Shown piece by piece: positions 1-8,735 of a DNA stretch of 19,791 nt (position 1 is the stretch's first letter; each line of letters starts with the position of its first letter). The notes under the pieces were generated by a model. The model saw only the letters and a program-made list of their open reading frames with translations, made no database searches and was not told the origin of the DNA. Both the position numbers and the translations under genes were made by a program. Source of the stretch: an uncultured Mycoplasma sp. (GTDB lineage Bacteria > Bacillota_I > Bacilli_A > Mycoplasmatales > Metamycoplasmataceae); assembly GCA_949284615.1 (NCBI GenBank), contig CASDWL010000026.1, positions 1 to 19,791 of the forward strand, read 5' to 3'.

Positions 1-240
1 AGCAGATGAAATTTCAATTAATGCTAAAGCCATAGCAATTACTGAAAAAGCTGCTATAATTCAGCAAAAAATTGCAAGTACCAAAGAACTTTGTGAATTA
101 TCTAAAACACTTTTTGATTTAAAGAATATTCCAGCTCCAATAGAAGATCCCATCACAACTAATATAGCTGAGAAAAAGGAAATCTTTTTATTTTTAGAAG
201 CCTGTGATATTCCACTTTCTTTTACTTCTTTTTTTGACAT
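1..240 (-). CDS. APC-superfamily amino acid permease, 5' part (C-terminus outside window)
   Basis: Only the first 80 codons are visible; the gene runs off the left edge. The N-terminus is a short basic cytoplasmic stretch (MSKKEVKESG) followed by a first membrane helix carrying GSSIGAGIFF (about residues 31-40), the glycine-rich first-helix signature of APC amino acid transporters. A second hydrophobic helix starts near residue 53 (LVLAIFCWIIAAFSVIAMAL); its Trp is encoded by TGA. The start ATG is preceded at good distance by AAGGA. It lies 37 bases after arcC on the same strand, so it is very likely the last or a late gene of the arginine deiminase operon. By context it should be the arginine/ornithine exchanger that feeds the pathway. 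The APC assignment comes from the sequence; the substrate is inferred from the neighbours. Confidence 0.8.
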
Positions 241-277
241 ATTTATCCTTACATCTTAATTTTAAATTATATTTAAA

Positions 278-1207
278 TTAAGCAATTATTTTAGTACCGC
301 TTTTCCCTAAAAGAGCATCTTCTACTTTTGTTAAATCTGCAATAATAGCCACTTTATTTTTGCCTGAAGAAACAAAATTCATAGCTGCCTGAATTTTTGG
401 TAACATTGATCCTGGAGCAAATTGATTTTCTGATATATATTGTTTTAACTCTTCTAAATTAGTTGTAATCAATGCTTTTTGGTTTGGTTTTCCATAATTA
501 ACATACACATGATCTACTGCTGTTAGAATGATTAATGTGTCTGCATTTACTAATGAAGCAATTTTAGAAAGAGCAAAATCTTTATCAATTACACCATCAA
601 CACCTATATATGAATCATTTTTTTCAATAATAGGTATTCCTCCTCCACCTCCAGTTATTACTACTGTTCCTTGTTCTATATTTTCTTTTATTGCATCAAT
701 CCCAATAAAATCTATAGGTTTAGGTGAAGGTACTACTTTTCTGTATCCTCTTCCAGAATCTTCAACAATCGTAGAATTTGGATTATTTTTTTCAGCTTCT
801 TCTTTTGAAGAATAGAACGGTCCTACTGGTTTTGTGGGGTTTTTAAATGCTAAATCATTAACATCCACAATAGTTTCAGTCAATAAATAAACTACATTTT
901 TATTTATTTTTTCTTTTTTCAATTCATTTGCTATTGAAGTTAACATATGATATCCAATATAACCTTGACTCATTCCCCCAGCTTCAGCAAAAGGGATTAA
1001 AGGTGTATTGGTATTAGTTTTTCTTGCATCTGCAAAAGCATTGAAAATCATTCCTACTTGTGGTCCATTACCATGACCTATTATTACATCATGACCCATT
1101 TTTAATAAAGAAACAATTTTTTTAGCGGGGATTTTAACTAATTCTTTTTGTTCTTCAGGATTATTACCTAAAGCGTTCCCACCTAAAGCTATAACAATTC
1201 TTGACAT
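278..1207 (-). CDS. arcC: Carbamate kinase
   Basis: Third enzyme of the arginine dihydrolase pathway. It transfers the phosphate of carbamoyl phosphate to ADP, giving ATP, CO2 and ammonia; this is the energy-yielding step. The 309-residue length is normal. Amino-acid-kinase motifs are intact: GGNALG at residues 9-14, HGNGPQVG at about 45-52, and a GGGGGIP loop near residue 187 that lines the nucleotide site. The start ATG lies only 3 bases after the arcB stop, and AGGATATT just upstream, inside the end of arcB, supplies the ribosome-binding site. Translational coupling with arcB is therefore likely. The protein is cytoplasmic. The family assignment is secure. Confidence 0.97.
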   Translation of the reverse strand: MSRIVIALGGNALGNNPEEQKELVKIPAKKIVSLLKMGHDVIIGHGNGPQVGMIFNAFADARKTNTNTPLIPFAEAGGMSQGYIGYHMLTSIANELKKEKINKNVVYLLTETIVDVNDLAFKNPTKPVGPFYSSKEEAEKNNPNSTIVEDSGRGYRKVVPSPKPIDFIGIDAIKENIEQGTVVITGGGGGIPIIEKNDSYIGVDGVIDKDFALSKIASLVNADTLIILTAVDHVYVNYGKPNQKALITTNLEELKQYISENQFAPGSMLPKIQAAMNFVSSGKNKVAIIADLTKVEDALLGKSGTKIIA

Positions 1208-1210
1208 AAA

Positions 1211-2239
1211 TTAATATCCTATTGTTGCTAAAATAATTGCTTTAATAGAATGCATTCTATTTTCTGCTTGATCAAAAGCTTTGTTATATAATGATTGAAA
1301 CACTTCATCAGTTACTTCAATTTCACCATTTTTAACAATTGGATATTTTTTACCTAATGTTTCAGCAACTTCTTTTGAAAATGATGTGTGGTTATCATGG
1401 AAAGCTGGTAAACAATGCATAAATATTACTGAATCTTTAGCTGCTTTCATCATTTTCATATCTACTTGGAAATCTTTTAATTCACCTATACGTTTATCAA
1501 ATAATTCAAAAGGTTCTCCTAATGATACTCAAACATCTGTGTAAATAACATCTGCATTTTTTGCTGCTTGGATTTTATCATCACTAAATTCTAATGAACC
1601 ACCATTTTCTTTAAATAGTTTTAAACATTTATCAATAACTTTTTTGTCCATTTGATCTTTATATGATTTAGGCCCACATAATACAACATTCATTCCAGTA
1701 AAAGCTGCTCCAATCATTACTGAGTAACCCATATTATTTTTATAATCACCAACAAAAACTACTTTTTTACCTTTTAAGTCTCCTAGTTTTTCTTTCATGG
1801 TCATATAATCAGCAATAATTTGAGTAGGATGTTCTGCATCTGTTAAACCATTTCACACAGGTACTCCTGAATATTTAACTAGAGCATCAACATCTGATTG
1901 AGCAAATCCTCTAAATTCTATACCATCATAAAATCTACCTAAAACTTTTGCTGTATCTTCAATAGATTCTTTTTTACCAAAATTAGATCCTGAAGGTCCT
2001 AAATAAGTAACTCCAGCTCCTAAATCTGATGCTGCTACTTCAAATGAACATCTTGTTCTAGTAGAATCTTTTTGGAATAAAATAGCTATATTTTTTCCTA
2101 CTAATGGTCTAAAAGCAGGCTGCAATCCTTGATATTTAGATTTTTTTAAATCTAATGATAAATTGATTAAATAATTTACTTCATCTGTTGTGAAGTTTAA
2201 TAATGTATCTAAACTTCTTCCTCTTAAATTAACTGGCAT
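1211..2239 (-). CDS. arcB: Ornithine carbamoyltransferase, catabolic
   Basis: Converts citrulline plus phosphate to ornithine and carbamoyl phosphate when acting in the arginine dihydrolase direction. The protein has 342 residues once two TGA codons are read as Trp. The carbamoyl-phosphate loop STRTR is at residues 59-63 and the ornithine-side HCLPAFHD motif starts at residue 275, so both substrate sites are intact. AAGGAAG lies upstream of the ATG. The gene follows arcA by 22 bases and precedes arcC by 3. The catabolic direction is inferred from this operon context; the enzyme fold itself does not tell it apart from an anabolic OTCase. Confidence 0.97.
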
Positions 2240-2261
2240 AATAACACTTCCTTAAAATTAT

Positions 2262-3482
<1,221 letters not shown>

Positions 3483-3492
3483 TAGAAAAATT

Positions 3493-3497
3493 ACCTC
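3493..3497 (-). promoter_or_regulatory. Ribosome-binding site deciding the arcA start
   Basis: The minus strand reads GAGGT here, 10 bases ahead of the ATG at 3482. It lies downstream of the alternative in-frame ATG at 3503, so it supports the shorter arcA N-terminus. Confidence 0.7.
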
Positions 3498-3503
3498 ATT
3501 CAT

Positions 3504-3698
3504 TTATTATATGCGTACACTTCTTAAAATAATTTTATTTTTTATTTGTAAAAATACACTATTAAATCACATAATATAAAAATAAAAATTAGTATCAAAT
3601 ATAAAAAGTATAAATAGATAAGTTTAAGTTAGATACATTTAAAATAAAATTATTTTTTAATGTACATAATAAATTTTAATACTATTTTGAGTAATTTT
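3504..3698. other. Gene-free AT-rich spacer between topA and arcA
   Basis: About 195 bases, almost entirely A and T. Apart from the candidate -10 box it contains a 16-base inverted repeat: AAAATAATTTTATTTT at 3526-3541 and its exact reverse complement at 3641-3656. No clear GC-containing terminator hairpin for topA is visible. I see no convincing small gene. Confidence 0.5.
3506..3511 (-). promoter_or_regulatory. Candidate -10 box for the arc operon
   Basis: A perfect TATAAT on the minus strand, placed so that transcription would begin a few bases before the GAGGT ribosome-binding site, giving a very short leader. No TTGACA-like -35 is recognisable. The surrounding sequence is extremely AT-rich, so chance matches are common. 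Confidence 0.4.
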
Positions 3699-5552
3699 TT
3701 AATTTAATTTATTTTTGTTTGCTTTTTTTAAAAAACTAAATCTTTTGTCTTTATATGTTTTTAAACTTCTTGTATACTTACATTCTGGTCAAGTAGAACA
3801 TGAAATGAATTCTTCTTTTGTCTTTTTAGAACTTTTATATATTAAAGGGTTACCACATTCAGGACAATCTTCTCCAACAAACCGATCCAATAAAACAGTT
3901 CTTTCTAATGTTGATTCTGCAGTTTTAAATGAATTATCAAATCTTTCTCAAAATGATTGCATTAAATGCTTATAATCTATTTCGCCTTCAGCAATTAAAT
4001 CTAAATCAGCTTCTACTCTTGCTGTATATCCTTCTGTAATTTCATTAGGAAATCCTTCGATTAATTTTGTAATTACCGCTTCGCCAAATTCGGTAGATTT
4101 TAATGAATTACCTTCTTTAACTACAAATTTTCGATCTAAAATTTTTTCTACTGTAGTGGCAAAAGTTGATGGACGGCCTACTTTTATTTCATCTAATTTC
4201 TCTATTAATGAACCATCTGTATAATGAGCTGGAGGTTTAGTTTCATGATCTGTTGCAAAATATTCTTGAACATCAATATAATCATTAATATTATATTTTG
4301 GCAATTCTTTGTCTTTATCTTTTTCAGATAAAACTAAGTAACCATCAAAAATAACTTTAGATGATGACAATTTAAAATTATGATTATTATTTTCTAATTC
4401 ATATCTTAATATTTCTCTAGTAGGAACAGTCATAATTGCTTTCATTGTTGTATATCAAATAATTGAATAAACTTTATATTCATAAGATGATAATTGATAT
4501 TTTTTTAAAGCTTGTTCTGGATGTAAACTAATATCTGTAGGTCTTATTGCTTCATGAGCATCTTGATCACCACTAAATCCTTTAACATCAGTAGCAACAT
4601 ATTGTTCACCATATTTATTTTTAACATACATTCTTGCTTTAGATAAAAATGTTTCTGATAATCTTGTAGAGTCTGTTCTAGGATATGAGATCAATCCACC
4701 ATCTCCAAAACCTTCATACAATTTTTGAGCGGCAGATTGAACAACTTTAGATGACATATCAGCTTTTTTATATAATACAGATTGTTTTAATGGTGTTATT
4801 TTAGCATCATTCTTTTTTGTTAATTTAATATCAATTACTTTTAAAGGGCCTTTTAATTCAGACAAAATTTTTTGAGCATCTTCTCTATTAATTCACTCTT
4901 TATTATCAAATTCTCCATTAGGATTATAATAAGTTGCTTTAATATTATCATTGATTTTTGCTTCAATTGTTGAGTATAAAACAGGTTGAAATTCTCTTAT
5001 TTCTTTTTCTCTATCCACTACTAATTTTAAAGCAATAGATTGAACTCTACCTGCTGTTGGTTTTTCAGGATAATTAGACATTTTTTTAATCATTAAATTA
5101 GTTAGTCTAAACCCTATAATTCTATCTAGCATTCTTCTAGATTTTTGAGCTTTAACTAAATTTTCATCAATAATTGTTGGATGTTCAATTGAATTTAAGA
5201 TTGCATCTTTTGTAATTTCATTATATTTAATTCTTTTATATTTGTCTTTGATATTTAGATATTCCACCAAATTGTCTCCTATTGCTTCACCTTCACGATC
5301 AGGGTCAGTTGCAATGTAAACCATTTCTGCTTTACTTGCATCTTTTTTTAAATCAGCAACAATATGCTTTTTATCTGGTTCTATTTTATATTTAGGTTCT
5401 CAATTCTGAAAATCAATTCCCAAGTTTCGCTCTCCACCAGTCATCATTTTTACTATATGACCCACTGAAGCTTTTACTTCATAATCATCACCTAAATATT
5501 TTTGAATTGTTTTTACTTTATTAGGAGACTCTACAATTACTAAATATTTCAT
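3699..5552 (-). CDS. topA: DNA topoisomerase I (type IA)
   Basis: Relaxes negatively supercoiled DNA by single-strand passage. It has 617 residues with several TGA-encoded Trp (for example W51, W220). The N-terminal TOPRIM domain shows VIVESPNK (residues 6-12) and DPDREGEAI (83-91). The catalytic Tyr is Y290 in [10 protein letters not shown]. The C-terminus carries one four-cysteine zinc finger, C563-x2-C566 and C585-x5-C591 followed by KYTRS, then a lysine-rich tail. Family members often have more than one such finger, so this is a compact version. The start is the only plausible ATG before TOPRIM, with a weak AAGAAAG upstream. It is flanked by 195 and 77 bases of spacer, so it may be transcribed on its own. 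Confidence 0.97.
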
Positions 5553-5596
5553 AATTTCAACTACTTTCTTAAATTCATTTGATAAAGCAATATTTT

Positions 5597-5602
5597 ATTA
5601 TA
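5597..5602 (-). promoter_or_regulatory. Candidate -10 box for topA
   Basis: TATAAT on the minus strand within a TATATATATAAT run, about 45 bases ahead of the topA ATG. No good -35 is seen. The AT content of the spacer makes this tentative. Confidence 0.35.
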
Positions 5603-5629
5603 TATATAAAGAAAATTATAAAAATGAAA

Positions 5630-6595
5630 TTATTTTTTAATTAATGATGATTTTTTTACTATTTCAATAATTTTCTGTTCATCATATATAATGGCACCTG
5701 AAGCTTTTTTATGTCCTCCACCATTGTATTGATGAGCTATTTGTGCAATATCATATTTATTTGATCTTAATCTAACTCTTATAGATTTATCTTTATTTTC
5801 AATAAAGAAAATTCAAATATCATATCCTTCTATATTTGCTAAGAAATCTACCCTATTTGTATTATTATCTTGAAGTCTCATTCTCTTAATATCATCATAT
5901 TTAATGAAACAATAAATAACATTTTGATATGTTTTATAATTAGACAAAACATATTTATTAAACTCTAATTCATCTAAAGTTCTTATTGAAAGTTTTTTGT
6001 GTAAATCAAAAACTTTAAAATTTGTTTTTAGCAATCACGAAACTAATTCATGTGTTCTTGATGTTGTATTATCATAAAAAAATCTACCACTATCTGTATA
6101 AATGCCTAAATATAAAAATTTACTAATTTCTTTATCTAAAGATTTTTCATCAATTACTTTAATTAAATCTGCTATTTGCTCAGCTGATGCTGAATATGTA
6201 TGATCCACAAATCTTAATTTATAATTTATGTCATCTTTTTCAGGATGATGGTCTATTCTAATTAATGTTTGTAATTTATTTTTGATAATTAATTCATTGC
6301 AAATAATTCGATCAGTGTAATTAGCATCAACAACAATACCTAAGGATTTTTTTAAAATTCTTTCAGATGGTATTTTATTAAATTGTCATTTTAAAAATGG
6401 AAATAAATATTCATTTGAACCTACAGCATAAATAGTTTTGTCTGGAAATTTCTTTTTAATCCATAACTTTAATGCATGTTGTGATCCCAAACAATCACCA
6501 TCAGGTCTTTGGTGATGAAAAATAACAATATATTTATGATTTTGAATCTCCTTTATAAATTGTTTAGCAAATGTTTTTATGCAATTATTTTTCAT
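5630..6595 (-). CDS. nrnA: DHH/DHHA1 phosphoesterase, NrnA type (oligoribonuclease / pAp phosphatase)
   Basis: Family members degrade very short RNA oligomers and/or 3'-phosphoadenosine 5'-phosphate in the cytoplasm, using two Mn ions. The 321-residue protein (TGA read as Trp) has the DHH-domain metal motifs in order: HHQRPDGDCLGS (27-38), a VVDA aspartate near residue 90, the diagnostic DHH at 115-117 (LIRIDHHP), and YTDSGRF further on. The DHHA1 substrate-binding motif GGGHKKASG starts at residue 292. The start codon lies inside the last codons of rarA (11-base overlap), so expression is probably coupled to rarA. Which substrate dominates cannot be told from sequence; a role in c-di-nucleotide breakdown products is another possibility within the family. 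Confidence 0.9.
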
Positions 6596-7814
6596 TTTTC
6601 ACTCTTTCTAAATATTTATTCATTTTTAATTCAATTTCGTTATTGGATGGATAGTAATATTTTTTCCCTTTTAAAGCTTTTGGTAAATATTCTTGTTCTA
6701 CTCAATGATTAGGATAATCATGTGGATATTTATAATTACCATAACCTAATTTTTTATGAGATAAATAATGATTATCTTTTATATGATTAGGTATATCATA
6801 AGCACCACTATTATTTTTGTTATCTTCTAAAGCATTAGTTATCGCTAAATATGCTGAATTAGATTTAGGTGATAAACATAATTCAATCACTATAGTTGCT
6901 AACACTTGTTTTGCTTCTGGAAATCCTAATCTTTCTGCAACATCTATTGCACTTTTTACCCTAGATAATAAATTAGGATTTGCTAAACCAACATCTTCGT
7001 ATGCCATTGCCAGCATTCTTCTAGAAATTGAATCTAAATCACCTATTTTTATTAACCTAGATAAATAATAAATTGAAGCATCACAATCACTACCTCTTAG
7101 TGATTTATGAAAGGCTGATAATAAATTATAAAATTCATTTCCATAACTTGAACCAATCGCTTGAGTATGAGGTAATAATTTATTGATATTAGTGTCTGTA
7201 ATTGAAGTAGATCCATGTAATGTAAAAATTAAATCAATAATATTAATACTCGATCTTAAATCTCCACTTGAAGCAATTATTATTTTTTTGATTTGTTCTT
7301 CTGTTAGAGGTAAATTTATTTTTTTACAAATATTACCTAAGGCTTCTTTCATTTCATCAAAAGAAATGGGTTTTAATTCTAAAATAAAACACCTACTCCT
7401 GATTGCAGGATTAATTACAAAATATGGGTTTTCTGTTGTTGTAGCAATAATACTTAAATTATTTTTTTCAAGATATGGAAGCAAAATATCTTGTTTATCT
7501 CTATTCATTCTATGTATTTCATCTATGATAATAACTATTTTTTTACGATTATTTATTTTATTTAAGATATCTTCTAAATCTTGTTTTGAGTTTTTAACAG
7601 GATTAAAATAAAAATGGTTAAGTTTCATTTGCTCACATATAGCAAAAGCTAATGATGTTTTACCGATACCTGGTAATCCAAAAAATATCAAAGAAAAAAT
7701 TGCTTTTTTTTCAACCATTTTTCTAATAATGCAGTTATCACCCACAAGGTGTTTTTGACCTATGATATCATCAATTGTTTTAGGCAAAAGAACATTAGAT
7801 AAAAGTTGATTCAT
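6585..7814 (-). CDS. rarA: Replication-associated recombination protein A (RarA/MgsA, AAA+ ATPase)
   Basis: Clamp-loader-like AAA+ ATPase acting at stalled replication forks. It has 409 residues after reading a TGA as Trp in the C-terminal YPHDYPNHW motif, which a standard-code reading would truncate. Walker A is GLPGIGKTS (46-54) and Walker B is VIIIDEIHR (94-102). The family-typical sensor region TTTENPYFVINPAIRSRC (125-142) includes the arginine-finger stretch. Further RarA hallmarks follow: GSDCDASIYYLSRLI, RMLAMAYEDVGLANP and the C-terminal YLP…KGKKYY. The gene is divergent from rplU. No clear ribosome-binding site precedes the ATG. Its last 11 bases overlap nrnA. Confidence 0.95.
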
Positions 7815-7869
7815 AACTAAACAAATTTTAAATAAAAAAGAAATAATGTAATAGATATTTTATTTGAAA

Positions 7870-7878
7870 TGATATAAT
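7870..7878 (+). promoter_or_regulatory. Extended -10 promoter for rplU-rpmA
   Basis: TGATATAAT is a full extended -10 (TGnTATAAT) on the plus strand. No TTGACA-like -35 lies 16-18 bases upstream, as is usual for mycoplasma promoters. It would start a leader of roughly 180 bases before the rplU ATG at 8067. Confidence 0.6.
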
Positions 7879-7885
7879 TTAATTT

Positions 7886-8053
7886 GTTACTTAAAGTAAC
7901 CGAACTAAAAAGGTTTCTAAAAATGATTTTATTTATGATCATTTACCTTGAGGTCGAGCCACATTTAAGAATATTATAAAAGTATCTTTTACAATACAAT
8001 TATTTATAATAGATTATCTAAATGTTGCTAACATTCAATTTTTAATTGCTAAT
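7886..8053 (+). ncRNA. Structured 5' leader of rplU-rpmA (candidate L21 leader)
   Basis: About 170 bases between the extended -10 and the ribosome-binding site hold several complementary segments. GTTAC (7886-7890) pairs with GTAAC (7896-7900), or alternatively AACC (7898-7901) with GGTT (7912-7915). AAATGAT (7921-7927) pairs with ATCATTT (7938-7944). A nested stem pairs 7961-7970 with 8017-8025 (one bulge), 7973-7980 with 8003-8010 (8 perfect pairs) and 7982-7985 with 7994-7997. Between them is an unusually GC-rich stretch, CCTTGAGGTCGAGCC (7946-7960). Many low-GC Gram-positives have an autoregulatory leader before rplU, and this could be its counterpart. The pairings are seen; the regulatory role is inferred. 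Confidence 0.55.
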
Positions 8054-8059
8054 AAGGAG
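8054..8059 (+). promoter_or_regulatory. Ribosome-binding site of rplU
   Basis: AAGGAG lies 7 bases before the ATG at 8067. It excludes an upstream in-frame TTG at 8046 as the start, because that codon precedes the ribosome-binding site. Confidence 0.85.
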
Positions 8060-8066
8060 AAAAAAC

Positions 8067-8366
8067 ATGATTGCAATTATCAAAACTGGTGGTAAGCAAT
8101 TACTTGTTAAGAAAAATGATATTATCTTCATTGAAAAAGTTGAAGGAAAAGAAGGAGATAAAATCAATTTTGATCAAGTTCTTTTAATAGGAGATAAAGT
8201 TGGAACTCCTCTAGTTAAAGGAGCAACTGTCTTAGGAACCATTGAAAAACAAGGAAAAGCTAAAAAAATTATTGTTTATCGTCACAATGCTAAATCAACA
8301 CATAAAAGAAAACTTGGTCATCGTCAACCATATACAAGAGTTAAAATTGAAGAATTAAAAGGATAG
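8067..8366 (+). CDS. rplU: 50S ribosomal protein L21
   Basis: A 99-residue protein (MIAIIKTGGKQLLVKKND…) matching the L21 family in length and in its typical IKTGGKQ start and HKRKLGHRQPYTRVKIEEI-like C-terminus. L21 binds 23S rRNA in the large subunit. The start at 8067 is fixed by AAGGAG 7 bases upstream. It is followed after 12 bases by rpmA. The gene for the cysteine protease Prp, which sits between rplU and rpmA in many Firmicutes, is absent. Confidence 0.97.
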   Translation: MIAIIKTGGKQLLVKKNDIIFIEKVEGKEGDKINFDQVLLIGDKVGTPLVKGATVLGTIEKQGKAKKIIVYRHNAKSTHKRKLGHRQPYTRVKIEELKG

Positions 8367-8378
8367 GGGTGAAAAACT

Positions 8379-8657
8379 ATGGCAACACATAAGGCTGCAG
8401 GTAGTAGTAAAAATAATCGTGAATCACATAGTAAAAGATTAGGTCAAAAATTAAGTGATGGACAATATGCCAATGCTGGACAAATTATTTTTAGACAAAG
8501 AGGCACAAAAATTCATCCTGGTAATAATGTAGGCATTGGTGGAGATGATACTTTGTTTGCTTTGATAAGTGGATATGTTAAGTATGAAACTAAAAGAAAT
8601 AGAAAATTTGCATCTGTTTACAATGAGAAAAAACTTAATGTTAAATTAACAAAATAA
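8379..8657 (+). CDS. rpmA: 50S ribosomal protein L27
   Basis: A 92-residue L27 with the conserved body: [12 protein letters not shown], then [19 protein letters not shown] and [17 protein letters not shown]. The N-terminus reads [22 protein letters not shown], so it starts close to the mature family N-terminus that reaches the peptidyl-transferase centre. It lacks the …FFA extension that Prp removes in many Firmicutes and some mycoplasmas. A GGGGTG ribosome-binding site lies just upstream, overlapping the end of rplU. The two genes form an operon ending at the strong stem-loop at 8679-8717. Confidence 0.97.
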   Translation: MATHKAAGSSKNNRESHSKRLGQKLSDGQYANAGQIIFRQRGTKIHPGNNVGIGGDDTLFALISGYVKYETKRNRKFASVYNEKKLNVKLTK

Positions 8658-8678
8658 CCTATTGTAATACATAAGCAT

Positions 8679-8717
8679 AAAAAACATAACCTAAAAATTA
8701 AAAAGGTTATGTTTTTT
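8679..8717. terminator. Bidirectional terminator between rpmA and the surface-protein gene
   Basis: A perfect 13-base inverted repeat, AAAAAACATAACC (8679-8691) and GGTTATGTTTTTT (8705-8717), with a 13-base loop. The arms give a T run on either strand, so it can stop rplU-rpmA transcripts and the converging minus-strand transcript that ends at 8736. Confidence 0.85.
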
Positions 8718-8735
8718 ATAATTAAACCAATAATT

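Noticed and set aside
528..815. Plus-strand open frame of 95 codons opposite arcC
   Set aside because: It lies wholly inside arcC on the other strand, has a low-complexity proline/serine/isoleucine content and no ribosome-binding site; it is a shadow of arcC codon use.
1211..2239. Apparent frameshifts or pseudogenes in arcB (and likewise arcA, topA, potA-D, lepA)
   Set aside because: Every break is an in-frame TGA at a position compatible with Trp, with family motifs continuing in the same frame on either side; these are code-4 Trp codons, not damage.
3715..3975. Plus-strand open frame opposite the topA 3' end
   Set aside because: It is the complement of the topA zinc-finger region, whose minus-strand reading gives a clear C4 motif and the family's C-terminus.
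7183..7611. Plus-strand open frame of 142 codons opposite rarA
   Set aside because: Lies completely within rarA, whose AAA+ motifs are unmistakable on the minus strand; the hydrophobic translation is an antisense artefact of AT-rich codons.
8046..8066. Upstream TTG as start of rplU
   Set aside because: It would precede the AAGGAG ribosome-binding site, and the added residues are not part of the L21 family N-terminus.
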